In this document: piece by piece, positions 28,728-37,102 of the stretch | Layout of the letters: each line of letters begins with the position of its first letter | Numbering within the stretch: the stretch's first letter is position 1 | Source of the DNA: Marinihelvus sp963695135 | GTDB taxonomy: Bacteria > Pseudomonadota > Gammaproteobacteria > Xanthomonadales > SZUA-36 | Assembly: GCA_963695135.1 (NCBI GenBank) | Contig: CAVOGA010000002.1 | Coordinates: forward strand, 248,001-312,000 | Reading direction: 5' to 3' | DNA length: 64,000 nt | The notes under the pieces: model-generated | What the model was told of the DNA's origin: nothing | Database searches by the model: none | What the model saw: the letters and a program-made list of their open reading frames with translations, nothing else | Made by a program: the position numbers and the translations under genes

Positions 28728-29759
28728 TCAGGGTAAGTCCCCACGGAGCGCCGCGCCGATGATGCGCGGCTCGTTTTCCAGCCTGATGTCAAAGCGATCC
28801 TGCACGGAATCCCGGATGCGCAGGGCCAGCTCGAGCAGTTCCTGTCCGGAAGCGGCTCCATGGTTTACCAGGACCAGCGCATGGTCCGGGGAGACACCCG
28901 CATCACCCTCCCGGAATCCCTTCCAGCCACACGTTTCGATCAGCCAGCCGGCGCTGCCTTTGTACCGGCCTTGTTCCGCCGGGTACAGGGGCATGTCCGG
29001 ATAGACCTGGCGGAGCCGCGTGGCGGTTGCCTCGTCCAGCACCGGGTTCTTGAAAAAGCTGCCCGCGTTGCCCAGTACGCCGGGGTCCGGCAGTTTTCGC
29101 TGACGTAGGCGGATGACCGCATCGCTGACGTCCCGGGCGGTGGGCGTGGTGATGCCCATCGCCTCGAGTTCCCCGCGCAGGCCGGCATACTCCAGCCTTG
29201 GCTCGAAGCGATCCGCCGGCTGCAAAACAAGCTCCATGGCGGTGACCAGGTAACGGTCCGGCTCCCCTGACTTGAATCGGCTGTCGCGGTAGCCGAGGTC
29301 ACAGTCTGCCCGGTCAAACGTGCACGCGCGCTGCTCGCGCCAATCCCAGGCCTCCACGCGGTGCAGGACCGATGCCAGCTCAACCCCGTAGGCGCCGATG
29401 TTCTGCAATGGCGCCGCCCCGCAAAGACCGGGAATCAGCGAAAGGTTTTCCAGGCCGCAGAGTCCCTGGTCCAGGGTCCAGCGGACCGCGTCATGCCAGG
29501 GTTCGCCGGCGCCCAGGCGCACGCTCACGGTGTTGTCAGCCAGCGGAAGCAATGAGCGTTCCCGAAACCCGACGTGCAGGACCTGGCCTTGCACATCATC
29601 CGCCAGCAGCACATTGCTGCCGCCGCCAAGCACCAGGTCCCGTTGCGGTTCAAAGTCGATGTCCGGCAGTGCCCGGGAGTCATCCAGCACACGCAGGAAA
29701 GCACCGCGGGCAGCGACGCCGAAACTGTTCAGGGGCTTAAGGTCAACCGGGCCCGGCAC
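28728..29759 (-). CDS. murB: UDP-N-acetylenolpyruvoylglucosamine reductase
   Basis: 343-residue FAD enzyme that reduces UDP-GlcNAc-enolpyruvate to UDP-MurNAc in peptidoglycan synthesis. Visible are LKPLNSFGVAARG at the N-terminus, VLGGGSNVLLADD (FAD binding), LSLIPGLCGAAPLQNIGAYG, and the proton-donor serine in LGNAGSFFKNPVL. The inserted YRDSRFKSGEPDRYLVT loop and the length mark it as type I, as in E. coli. It lies 14 bases downstream of pyrD on the same strand. No anomalies. Confidence 0.96.
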   Translation of the reverse strand: MPGPVDLKPLNSFGVAARGAFLRVLDDSRALPDIDFEPQRDLVLGGGSNVLLADDVQGQVLHVGFRERSLLPLADNTVSVRLGAGEPWHDAVRWTLDQGLCGLENLSLIPGLCGAAPLQNIGAYGVELASVLHRVEAWDWREQRACTFDRADCDLGYRDSRFKSGEPDRYLVTAMELVLQPADRFEPRLEYAGLRGELEAMGITTPTARDVSDAVIRLRQRKLPDPGVLGNAGSFFKNPVLDEATATRLRQVYPDMPLYPAEQGRYKGSAGWLIETCGWKGFREGDAGVSPDHALVLVNHGAASGQELLELALRIRDSVQDRFDIRLENEPRIIGAALRGDLP

Positions 29760-29773
29760 AGGCGTGGGAAAGC

Positions 29774-30797
29774 TCAGCGGTCTGCAAGCGCCGCGATGGC
29801 GCGCACGGACTCACAAACCAGGTCCGGCCCCCGGTAGACAAAGCCGGTGTAGAACTGGACCAGGTTTGCACCCAGCCTGATTTTTTCGGCTGCGTCCTCG
29901 CCGCTGAGAATCCCGCCGACGCCGATCAGGGCAATTTCAGAGGGCAGGGCGCTGCGAAATTGCGCGAGCACCTGGTTTGCTTGCGCCAATACGGGAGCGC
30001 CGGACAGGCCGCCCGTTTCCGTGCCGTGCGGCAGGTGCGCCACGGCCTCGCGCGCCACGGTGGTGTTGGTGGCGATGACGGCATCCATGCCATGCCGGAC
30101 GACGGCCTCGGCAATCAGGGGTACGGCGCCCTCTTCAAGATCCGGGGCGACTTTCAGAGCGATGGGTACGTAACGTCCCTCAAGGTCTGCAAGGCGCTTC
30201 CTGCTGGCCGCAATCGGCGCCAGCAGGGCATCCAGCGCCTCGGCCCCGTGCAGGTCCCGCAGGCCCTTCGTGTTGGGTGATGAAATGTTCAGCGTCACGT
30301 AGTCGGCGACCGGGTACACGGCCTCCAGGCAGTAAAGATAGTCCTCGTGCGCGCGCTCGTTGGGTGTGTCGAAGTTCTTGCCGATGTTGATGCCCAGAAC
30401 GCCTTCGAAGCGCCGTTCGCCGGCGCGTTCCACCAGGTGCGTCGACGCCCCGGTTATTGAAACCGAGGCGATTGATCAGGGCGTTGGCTGACTCCAGGCG
30501 AAACACGCGGGGCTTCGGATTGCCCGCTTGCGGCCGGGGTGTGACCGTGCCCACCTCGATAAAGCCGAAGCCCAGGTCGCCCAGTGCATCGATGTAATCG
30601 CCGTTCTTGTCCATGCCCGCCGCCAGGCCGACAGGATTGGGGAAATCCAGTCCCATGACGCGCACCGGCAGGGGCTTGCAACGCGGCGCGAGCCGCGTTG
30701 CACCCACCGCGTGACCCAGCCGCAAACCCTCCAGCGCCAGCTGGTGGGCGGTTTCCGGCGGCGTTGAAAACAACGCCTTGCGCAGCAGGCCGAACAT
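29774..30797 (-). CDS. pyrD: Class 2 (quinone-linked) dihydroorotate dehydrogenase (frame break mid-gene)
   Basis: Oxidises dihydroorotate to orotate at the membrane, donating electrons to quinone. The N-terminal amphipathic segment is typical of class 2, followed by MGLDFPNPVGLAAGMDKNG, GFIEVGTVTPRPQAGNPKPR and INRLGFNNRGVDA. After the break come GVLGINIGKNFDT and the catalytic-serine block NISSPNTKGLRDLH. The frame break lies at about 30434-30442; dropping one base yields 340 residues, close to the E. coli length of 336. As the enzyme is needed for pyrimidine synthesis, a sequence error is more likely than a pseudogene. Its start overlaps the aldehyde dehydrogenase stop (TGATG). Confidence 0.92.
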
Positions 30798-32314
30798 CAG
30801 AGGTCGAACTTGATGCCCTGGGCCAGGGGCAGGTCCGAGCCCCAGTTGATGGTGTTGGTCTGACGACGCATGTAGGCCTTCCAGGCATCAGAACCGGATT
30901 CGCGTCCGCCGCCGGTTTCTTTCTCGCCACCGAAGGCGCCGCCGATTTCCGCGCCCGAGGTACCGATGTTGACATTGGCGATGCCGCAGTCTGACCCGGT
31001 GGCCGACAGGAAGCGCTCCGCGCTGCGCAGGTCATTGGTGAAAATCGCCGAGGACAGACCCTGTTTAACATCGTTCTGCATGGCGATGGCCTCGTCGAGG
31101 TCGCTGAACGGAATGACGTACAGGATGGGCGCGAAGGTCTCACTCTGCACGATGCCCCAGTGGTTCTGCGCCTTGATGACCGTTGGCTGGACAAAATGGC
31201 CCCGGCCATCGATACGCGCGCCGCCGGTCAGAACCTCGCCACCATCGGCTTTGGCGCTGGCCACGGCCGCTTCAAAGCGTTGCACGGACGCCTCGTCCGT
31301 AAGCGGGCCCATCAGCGTGTCCGCTTGCATCGGGTCGCCAATGCGCACCTGGCCGTAAGCATTAACCAGCGCCTCGCACACCTCGTCCATGATGCTGTCG
31401 TGCACAAACAGGCGACGCGTGGAGGTACAGCGCTGGCCGGCGGTGCCGACGGCGCCGAACACGATGCCCGGGACCGCCATTTTGAGGTCCGCGCTTGCAT
31501 CCAGGATGATCGCGTTGTTGCCGCCCAGTTCGAGCAGGCTTTTGCCCATACGGGCCGCCACGCGGGCGCCGACCTGGCGGCCCACCTGGGTGGAACCGGT
31601 GAATGACATCAGGTCTACCCGCGTGTCATCCACGAAGACTTCGGCCAGTTCGTGCCCCGGCTCAATGAAGCTGAGGAAGATGGGTGGGAATCCGCCTTCC
31701 TGCAGCGCTTTATTACAGAGGCGCTGCACAGCGACGCAGCACAGCGCGCCCTTCGGAGACGGCTTCCACACGGTAACGTTGCCGCAGATGGCCGCGATGA
31801 ACGCGTTCCAGGCCCACACGGCCACGGGGAAATTGAATGCGGAAATGACGCCGACCACGCCCAGTGGATGCCACTGCTCGTACATGCGGTGCAGCGGGCG
31901 CTCCGAGTGCATCGTGTTGCCGTAGAGCATGCGCGACTGGCCGACAGCGAAGTCGCCGATGTCGATCATTTCCTGGACCTCGCCGTCGCCCTCGGCCTTG
32001 ATCTTGCCCATCTCCAGCGTCACCAGGCTGCCAAGCGCATCCTTGTGACGACGCAGGGCTTCCGTGCACAGGCGCACCGCTTCTCCGCGCTGCGGCGCCG
32101 GCACCCGGGCCCATTCCGCCGCGATGCGCTGCGCTTCGCCTATTACCCGGTCGTAATCCTGCCGGGAGGCGCCGTGCACCTGCGCGATCACCTCACCACT
32201 GGCGGGGTTCATGCAGTCGAGTGTGCCCGCGTCCCGCGTGGAGGAATAGTCATTGAGGCCAAAACAGGCGCCCGGGTTGGTGGCTTCGATGCCTAGCTGC
32301 TTGAGGAAATCCAT
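30797..32314 (-). CDS. amaB: ALDH7-type aldehyde dehydrogenase, probable piperideine-6-carboxylate/alpha-aminoadipic semialdehyde dehydrogenase
   Basis: 505 residues from the ATG at 32314. Catalytic elements are ELGGNNAIIL (general base), GQRCTSTRRLFVH (nucleophile cysteine), SAFNFPVAVWAWN (NAD-binding start) and the C-terminal GAFGGEKETGGGRESGSDAW. The combination GNTMHSERPLHRMYEQWHPL plus that C-terminus is the antiquitin (ALDH7A1/AmaB) pattern, which handles the semialdehyde of lysine catabolism. No other lysine-degradation gene is adjacent, so the substrate is inferred from family only. The open frame extends ~260 bases upstream but without conserved sequence. It overlaps pyrD by one base. 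Confidence 0.88.
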   Translation of the reverse strand: MDFLKQLGIEATNPGACFGLNDYSSTRDAGTLDCMNPASGEVIAQVHGASRQDYDRVIGEAQRIAAEWARVPAPQRGEAVRLCTEALRRHKDALGSLVTLEMGKIKAEGDGEVQEMIDIGDFAVGQSRMLYGNTMHSERPLHRMYEQWHPLGVVGVISAFNFPVAVWAWNAFIAAICGNVTVWKPSPKGALCCVAVQRLCNKALQEGGFPPIFLSFIEPGHELAEVFVDDTRVDLMSFTGSTQVGRQVGARVAARMGKSLLELGGNNAIILDASADLKMAVPGIVFGAVGTAGQRCTSTRRLFVHDSIMDEVCEALVNAYGQVRIGDPMQADTLMGPLTDEASVQRFEAAVASAKADGGEVLTGGARIDGRGHFVQPTVIKAQNHWGIVQSETFAPILYVIPFSDLDEAIAMQNDVKQGLSSAIFTNDLRSAERFLSATGSDCGIANVNIGTSGAEIGGAFGGEKETGGGRESGSDAWKAYMRRQTNTINWGSDLPLAQGIKFDL

Positions 32315-32709
32315 AGTGCACGTCCCTTGGGAATGAAAGCCGTCCATTATCGCACCCCGGGCGGTTTCCTGCACCGTTACAAAAACGATGCGAGTGTAAA
32401 CCCGGGCCGGGTCCGGAGATCCGTTGCGACTGCGGAACTTGGCTGAACCGGGCGTGTCATAGCAGGCAACAAGCAGCCACTGACTTGAGCGGTGGCGTGA
32501 TCGAGTGGCGCAACAAGGCCACGCAATCGGCACGCGGAACGCAGGGAGACTACAGAGCTCATGGTAAAGTCGAAGCATCAGGAATACCGATCATGACGGT
32601 CGTCACGATGAGATCGCCGCAAACGGCCGAGGCCGACAGGGACACGTTCACCATGACGGGTGGTTCACACGCGGAAAACCGGGATGGAAACAAGGCAGGT
32701 GATGAGCCC
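32315..32709. other. Divergent intergenic region amaB / rpoE
   Basis: 395 bases without a supported gene. It contains the sigma-E promoter at 32434-32461 reading toward rpoE and, from there, an unusually long leader of about 240 bases. The rpoE frame is open back to 32485, but the predicted extra residues are low-complexity and unlike any RpoE. A short leader peptide such as E. coli RseD is possible, but I cannot support one specific frame. Confidence 0.5.
32434..32461 (+). promoter_or_regulatory. Sigma-E (RpoE)-dependent promoter of the rpoE operon
   Basis: GGAACTT (32434-32440), exactly 16 bases, then TCATA (32457-32461). The -35 is a perfect match to the RpoE consensus and the -10 is close to TCTGA/TCAAA. 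It reads into the gene for RpoE itself, which fits the well-known positive autoregulation. Confidence 0.75.
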
Positions 32710-33291
32710 ATGGGCGAGGCCCAGGTTGATCAGTTGCTGGTGGAGCGCGTGCAAAAGGGCGACAAGGCCGCCTTTGACCTGCTGATCCGCAAATACCAGC
32801 ATCGCATCGTCAGCCTGGTATCGCGCTATGTCTCGGATCATTCCGAGGCCCAGGACGTTGCCCAGGAAGCTTTTATCAAGGCCTACCGGGCGCTCAGGAA
32901 CTTTCGTGGCGACAGCGCGTTCTACACCTGGCTGTACCGGATTGCCATCAACACGGCCAAGAACTGGCTGGTGGCGCGCAACCGGCGACCCCCGGCCAGC
33001 GACATTGATGCGATGGATGCGGAGCAGTACGACATGGACAGCCGTCTGAAAGAGCGCGGCACGCCGGAAAACGAGCTGCTGCGGGAAGAGATTGAAACGA
33101 CGGTCCACGATGCGATTTCCAATCTGCCGGAAGACCTTCGCACCGCCATCATGCTGCGTGAAATGGACGGCATGAGCTATGAAGACATCGCCACGACGAT
33201 GGATTGCCCGATCGGCACCGTCCGGTCGCGTATTTTCCGCGCCCGCGAAGCGATTGATGAAAAACTGAAACCACTACTTGCAACGCAATAA
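32710..33291 (+). CDS. rpoE: Extracytoplasmic stress sigma factor RpoE (AlgU)
   Basis: 193 residues. Region 2 is visible as DLLIRKYQHRIVSLVSRYV and SAFYTWLYRIAINTAKNWLV, and region 4 as LPEDLRTAIMLREMDGMSY followed by a helix-turn-helix DIATTMDCPIGTVRSRIFRA. The N-terminus QVDQLLVERVQKGDKAAFDL matches sigma-E/AlgU almost residue for residue, supporting the ATG at 32710 over earlier in-frame codons. It directs the envelope-stress regulon and is released from RseA by regulated proteolysis. It is followed by rseA, rseB, rseC and mucD, as in Pseudomonas (algU-mucABCD). Confidence 0.96.
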   Translation: MGEAQVDQLLVERVQKGDKAAFDLLIRKYQHRIVSLVSRYVSDHSEAQDVAQEAFIKAYRALRNFRGDSAFYTWLYRIAINTAKNWLVARNRRPPASDIDAMDAEQYDMDSRLKERGTPENELLREEIETTVHDAISNLPEDLRTAIMLREMDGMSYEDIATTMDCPIGTVRSRIFRAREAIDEKLKPLLATQ

Positions 33292-33335
33292 TTCCACGAC
33301 GCTGCGAAGAACAGCGCAGGACACGGTACAGAGCA

Positions 33336-33953
33336 ATGACTAAAGATACTTTGGAACATCTCTCCTGCCTCATGGACGGCGAGCTATCCGCGGATGCGGG
33401 ACGTTTCCTGGTCCGGCGGGCAGCTTCAGACGAATCCCTCGGCGAGACCTGGCAGCGCTATCACCTGATTCGCGATTGTCTGCGTCGTCCCGGGGAAACC
33501 ACCGCCCTGGCAAGACTCTCGATTGACCTTGAGCTACTGGATGATGTGCCTGCCAGTGAGCTCGAAGCGCCGCAGCGCCGCGCGCCTTCCTGGCTTCGTC
33601 CGCTCACGGGAACGGCGATTGCCGCCTCGGTCGCGGCCGCAGCGGTCGCGGTAACGCTCAATGTAAACCCGGTTGCCGGCCCTTCCCCGGCAGCGCCTTT
33701 TACCAGCCCCAACAGCGCGGGAATCGCGCCCGTGTCCCAGCCGGCGAGTTACCAGGTGGGTAACGCGGTCAACCAGCAAAGCCTCAACCGCTACCTGCTT
33801 CGACATAACCAGGCAGCCGGGGCGGTGGGTCAGCAAGGTTTTGTTGCCTTTGTGCCCATCGTCGCAACCCCGCCGGCGACCGTGCCCGTGGAAGACACCA
33901 CGACCATCGATAACGGGGCCGAAACAACGGCCTCTGATGACGGGCAGCCCTGA
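33336..33953 (+). CDS. rseA: Anti-sigma-E factor RseA (MucA)
   Basis: 205 residues. The cytosolic N-terminal domain (about 1-75; LSCLMDGELSADAGRFLVRR and WQRYHLIRDCLRR) binds RpoE. One membrane segment lies around 88-108 (TGTAIAASVAAAAVAVTLNV). The periplasmic part is Pro/Ala-rich with a conserved-looking NQQSLNRYLLRHNQAAG, the segment of this family that contacts RseB. Site-1 cleavage occurs in this periplasmic region in homologues. It lies 45 bases after rpoE and just before rseB, so the sigma, its inhibitor and its regulator are expressed together. Confidence 0.92.
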   Translation: MTKDTLEHLSCLMDGELSADAGRFLVRRAASDESLGETWQRYHLIRDCLRRPGETTALARLSIDLELLDDVPASELEAPQRRAPSWLRPLTGTAIAASVAAAAVAVTLNVNPVAGPSPAAPFTSPNSAGIAPVSQPASYQVGNAVNQQSLNRYLLRHNQAAGAVGQQGFVAFVPIVATPPATVPVEDTTTIDNGAETTASDDGQP

Positions 33954-33963
33954 GCGGCGCGCC

Positions 33964-34950
33964 ATGAGCCTTCGCCCCGGCAAGGTCCTCCTGGCGTTGC
34001 TGTTGCTGTGCCTTTCCCTGCCCCTGGCGGCTGATTCATTTGAAGAAGCCGAAACCTGGCTGGAACGCATGGCGAGCGCGATGCAGCAGCTCGATTACCA
34101 GGGGACTTTTGTCTACGTGCGGGGCAATGATGTCGAGACCATGCGCCTTACCCATGTCCGGGTCGATGACGTGGTGCATGAGCGTATTGTCGCCGTCTCC
34201 GGTCCGCAAAGGGAGGTCATGCGCGACGGAAACGGCGTCCGGGCCATCCTGGGGAACCAGTCCCAGCCCCTGCAGGATCCGATGTTTACCGGTGCGGTAT
34301 TTCCGGACTTTTCGCTGCCGGCCCTGGCCAAGGCACAGGAACGTTATCTCTTTGAAGTAGGCGGCGTGGGTCGCATAGCGGGTCACCAGGGTCGCAAGAT
34401 TTCGATTATTCCCAAGGACCAGTACCGGTTTGGTTACGAGCTCTGGCTGGATGAGGAATCGGGCCTGCTGCTGCGCTGGGTGCTGTACGATCCGGACCGC
34501 CGGCCGCTGGCCAAGTTGATGTTTACTGACCTGGTGACCGGCGCCGCGGTCGATCATGCAGCCCTGCAGTCGACCGCGCCACCACAGCACTTTGTTGCGG
34601 TGCAGCAGGCCTCACCCAGGCTGGAGAAGCCGGTGACGGCGCAAGCACCTGCGCCTGCGGAAGATCCGCAGGGGGTGCCACCGGGATTCCGACTCGCGGC
34701 CCATTCCCGGGCGGAGGAGACGGCGGATTTTGAGCACCTGGTGTTCAGTGACGGACTGGCTTCGGTTTCCGTCTACCTCGAGTCTGCCGCGCAACCCGGC
34801 GGCCTCGCCCCCGGACTGACCCGCATGGGAACCACCAGTGCATGGTCCGGCCACGAGGGGCAACGCCGGGTCACGGCGGTTGGCGAGGTCCCGCCCCTGA
34901 CCCTGAAGGCCTTTGGCGAGGCATTTCTCGCCAGCCAGCCGGATAACTGA
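33964..34950 (+). CDS. rseB: Periplasmic sigma-E regulator RseB (MucB)
   Basis: 328 residues from the ATG at 33964, with a Sec signal peptide about 1-22 (VLLALLLLCLSLPLAADS). The lipoprotein-carrier-like N-terminal fold contains EAETWLERMASAMQQLDYQG and TFVYVRGNDVETMRLTHV. A C-terminal MucB domain includes PPGFRLAAHSRAEETADFEH. RseB shields RseA from DegS-type proteolysis and senses mislocalised lipopolysaccharide/lipoprotein. The larger open frame begins inside rseA in another phase and is ignored. Ten bases separate the rseA stop from this start. Confidence 0.93.
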   Translation: MSLRPGKVLLALLLLCLSLPLAADSFEEAETWLERMASAMQQLDYQGTFVYVRGNDVETMRLTHVRVDDVVHERIVAVSGPQREVMRDGNGVRAILGNQSQPLQDPMFTGAVFPDFSLPALAKAQERYLFEVGGVGRIAGHQGRKISIIPKDQYRFGYELWLDEESGLLLRWVLYDPDRRPLAKLMFTDLVTGAAVDHAALQSTAPPQHFVAVQQASPRLEKPVTAQAPAPAEDPQGVPPGFRLAAHSRAEETADFEHLVFSDGLASVSVYLESAAQPGGLAPGLTRMGTTSAWSGHEGQRRVTAVGEVPPLTLKAFGEAFLASQPDN

Positions 34951-34963
34951 GCGCAGCGCACGC

Positions 34964-35410
34964 ATGATTGAGCAGCGTGGGCAGGTTACCGGCCTGGACG
35001 GTGAGCACGCCTGGGTGCGGATTGGCGGCCAGAGCGGCTGCCCGGCCTGTGATGCAGGAGAAGGGTGCGGCGCCGGCCTGTTTGGCCGGCTGCTGAATCG
35101 CTCCGAGGCGCGCATCCGCGTGAAGAACGAGGCCCGTGCCCGACCCGGCGAGGCGGTGGTGCTGGGTATTGACGAAGGCGCCTACCTCTCCCTGGTATTG
35201 CGCCTTTACGGTTTGCCCCTGGTGGCTGGACTGGCCGGCGCGATGCTGGCGGTTTACCTGCTGGGCCCGCGCTTTGGCGACGCGCTGCTCGCGCGCGACC
35301 TGCTGACGGCTCTTGGTGGGATATTGTCCGCTGCCGTGGCGCTGCGCGGTCAGTCATCGACACCTGCCGCAGCGGTTCACCCGACTGTCACCGCGCATGC
35401 TGAATACTGA
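34964..35410 (+). CDS. rseC: RseC/MucC family membrane protein
   Basis: 148 residues. An N-terminal cytosolic stretch carries a cysteine cluster C-x2-C-x5-C (Cys26, Cys29 and Cys35 in GCPACDAGEGCGAG), followed by two membrane helices (about 82-102 and 108-130). This is the RseC layout; the family is tied to the SoxR-reducing system in E. coli and to positive effects on sigma-E. It starts 13 bases after the rseB stop. The 168 bases that follow, before mucD, hold a 5-bp hairpin but no convincing terminator or promoter. Confidence 0.88.
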   Translation: MIEQRGQVTGLDGEHAWVRIGGQSGCPACDAGEGCGAGLFGRLLNRSEARIRVKNEARARPGEAVVLGIDEGAYLSLVLRLYGLPLVAGLAGAMLAVYLLGPRFGDALLARDLLTALGGILSAAVALRGQSSTPAAAVHPTVTAHAEY

Positions 35411-35578
35411 TTCTGACGCTTGATTGCGCCGGTTCTGACCGCAACTCATCAGGGCAGGACACGAACTAACGGGAACCTTGGGACCCTGTCGCTGTCCCTT
35501 AGCTGAACCAGAAACATCAGCACTTGCGCCGCCCCATGGCCGGCGCGTGTGCTTGAATCAACAACGAGGTGAGACAAC

Positions 35579-36991
35579 GTGAAAGTCCACAAAACTATTG
35601 CCCTGTCGCTGGCCCTGCTGATGCTGGCTGCGCCACCGGCGTTCGCCAAGGTTACCGGCCTTCCGGACTTTACCGACCTGGTCAGCGAGGCGGCTCCCGC
35701 AGTCGTCAATATTCGTGTTACCCAGTTCGGCGACCGCGCGCGAACCATGCCGGGTGGCGAGGATTCACCCTATGAAGGGCAGATCCCCGAGGCATTCCGG
35801 CGCTATTTTGAAGGTCAGGGTCAGCCCAGGGACCGCCGCGGTGCGGGCTCCGGTTTTATCATCGACGAAGAAGGCTACGTGGTCACCAACCACCACGTCA
35901 TTGAAGGTGCAGACGAAATTATCGTCCGCATGGCGGACCGCCGGGAGTACGTCGCCGAACTGATCGGCAGTGATGAGCAGAGCGATATTGCGCTTCTGAA
36001 AATCAAGGCCGATGGCCTGCCGACACTCAATTTCGGCGAGTCGCGCGACCTGCAGCAGGGTGAGTGGGTCATGGCCATCGGTTCGCCGTTCAACTATGAC
36101 CAGACCGTGACGGCGGGCATTGTCAGCGCCAAGGGGCGTGCCAATAACCGGCAGCAATATGTGCCGTTCATCCAGACCGACGTGGCCATCAACCAGGGCA
36201 ACTCCGGCGGCCCCTTGCTGAATATGGATGGCGAGGTCGTGGGGGTGAATTCCTGGATCCTGACCTCGGGCGGTGGCTATATCGGCCTGTCCTTCTCCAT
36301 CCCGTCGGAGGTCGTCAAGAGCACCATCGCCCAACTGCGTGAAAACGGCAGTGTCGAGCGCGGGCTGCTGGGCGTCATGGTCGGGCCGGTGACGCGCGAA
36401 ATGGCCGAGGCCATGGACCTGGACCGCCCCACGGGCGCCCTGGTCAATGATGTAAGCGAAGGCAGTGCGGCGGAACGCGCCGGCATTCAGCCCGGCGACA
36501 TCATCCTGACCTTTGACGACCAGCCGGTCGAGGAGTCCAGTGACCTGCCGCCGCTGGTGGGCGCCAATCCGCCGGGCACCCGGGCGGTGGTAGTGGTCAG
36601 CCGGGATGGTGATCGCGAATCTTTCGAAGTGGTGCTGGACGCGCTGCAGCCGGCCGGTGATCAGACCGCCGCAGCGGACGACGAGGAGCCCGGGCAGAGC
36701 AATGCCCTGGGCCTGGCGGTCGAAGCCTTGACCGCCGAGCGCCGCAGCCAGCTCGAAGCGCCGGATGGCGGCGTCCTGGTGCGGGACATTGAGAGCGATG
36801 CCGCCTGGCGTGCCGGTGTGCGTCCCGGAGACATCGTGCTGATGGTCAACAACCAGCCGGTTGAAGGTCTTGACAGCTTCAATGCCATTGTCGAGGGCGT
36901 TGAGCCCGGCAAGGCCGTTGCAATCCGGGTCTGGCGCGAGGGTGCAACCACCTTCTTCGCCTACACACCGGGTGATGAGGACGTCGGATAA
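35579..36991 (+). CDS. mucD: Periplasmic Do-like serine protease/chaperone (MucD/DegQ)
   Basis: 470 residues, GTG start at 35579 behind GAGGTGAGA. Signal peptide about 1-23. The trypsin-like domain holds the catalytic triad His106 (TNHHV), Asp136 (QSDIALLK) and Ser209 (QGNSGGPLLN). Two PDZ domains follow: the first (about 260-350, GLLGVMVGPVTREMAEAM) and the second (about 375-465, GVLVRDIESDAAWRAGVRPG). It degrades or refolds misfolded envelope proteins, and in Pseudomonas the orthologue MucD restrains AlgU. Placement directly after rpoE-rseABC supports the MucD naming. An intrinsic terminator follows the gene. Confidence 0.94.
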   Translation: MKVHKTIALSLALLMLAAPPAFAKVTGLPDFTDLVSEAAPAVVNIRVTQFGDRARTMPGGEDSPYEGQIPEAFRRYFEGQGQPRDRRGAGSGFIIDEEGYVVTNHHVIEGADEIIVRMADRREYVAELIGSDEQSDIALLKIKADGLPTLNFGESRDLQQGEWVMAIGSPFNYDQTVTAGIVSAKGRANNRQQYVPFIQTDVAINQGNSGGPLLNMDGEVVGVNSWILTSGGGYIGLSFSIPSEVVKSTIAQLRENGSVERGLLGVMVGPVTREMAEAMDLDRPTGALVNDVSEGSAAERAGIQPGDIILTFDDQPVEESSDLPPLVGANPPGTRAVVVVSRDGDRESFEVVLDALQPAGDQTAAADDEEPGQSNALGLAVEALTAERRSQLEAPDGGVLVRDIESDAAWRAGVRPGDIVLMVNNQPVEGLDSFNAIVEGVEPGKAVAIRVWREGATTFFAYTPGDEDVG

Positions 36992-37033
36992 GGTCGCGAC
37001 GCCGCTTATCAGTTATACTTTTGGGCTAACGAG

Positions 37034-37067
37034 GCCACCCGATCGCTACGGTCGGGTGGCTTTCTTT
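37034..37067 (+). terminator. Intrinsic terminator after mucD
   Basis: Stem GCCACCCGA (37034-37042) / TCGGGTGGC (37052-37060) with a 9-base loop, followed by TTTCTTT. It lies 42 bases after the mucD stop and separates the sigma-E operon from lepA. Confidence 0.8.
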
Positions 37068-37102
37068 CGCAAGCCTTGATGACTTCATCCGGTTCAGGAT
37101 TC

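Noticed and set aside
35466..35505. Possible sigma-E promoter (GGAACC) and small hairpin upstream of mucD
   Set aside because: No acceptable -10 follows at 16 bases, and the hairpin is only 5 bp without a T-run.
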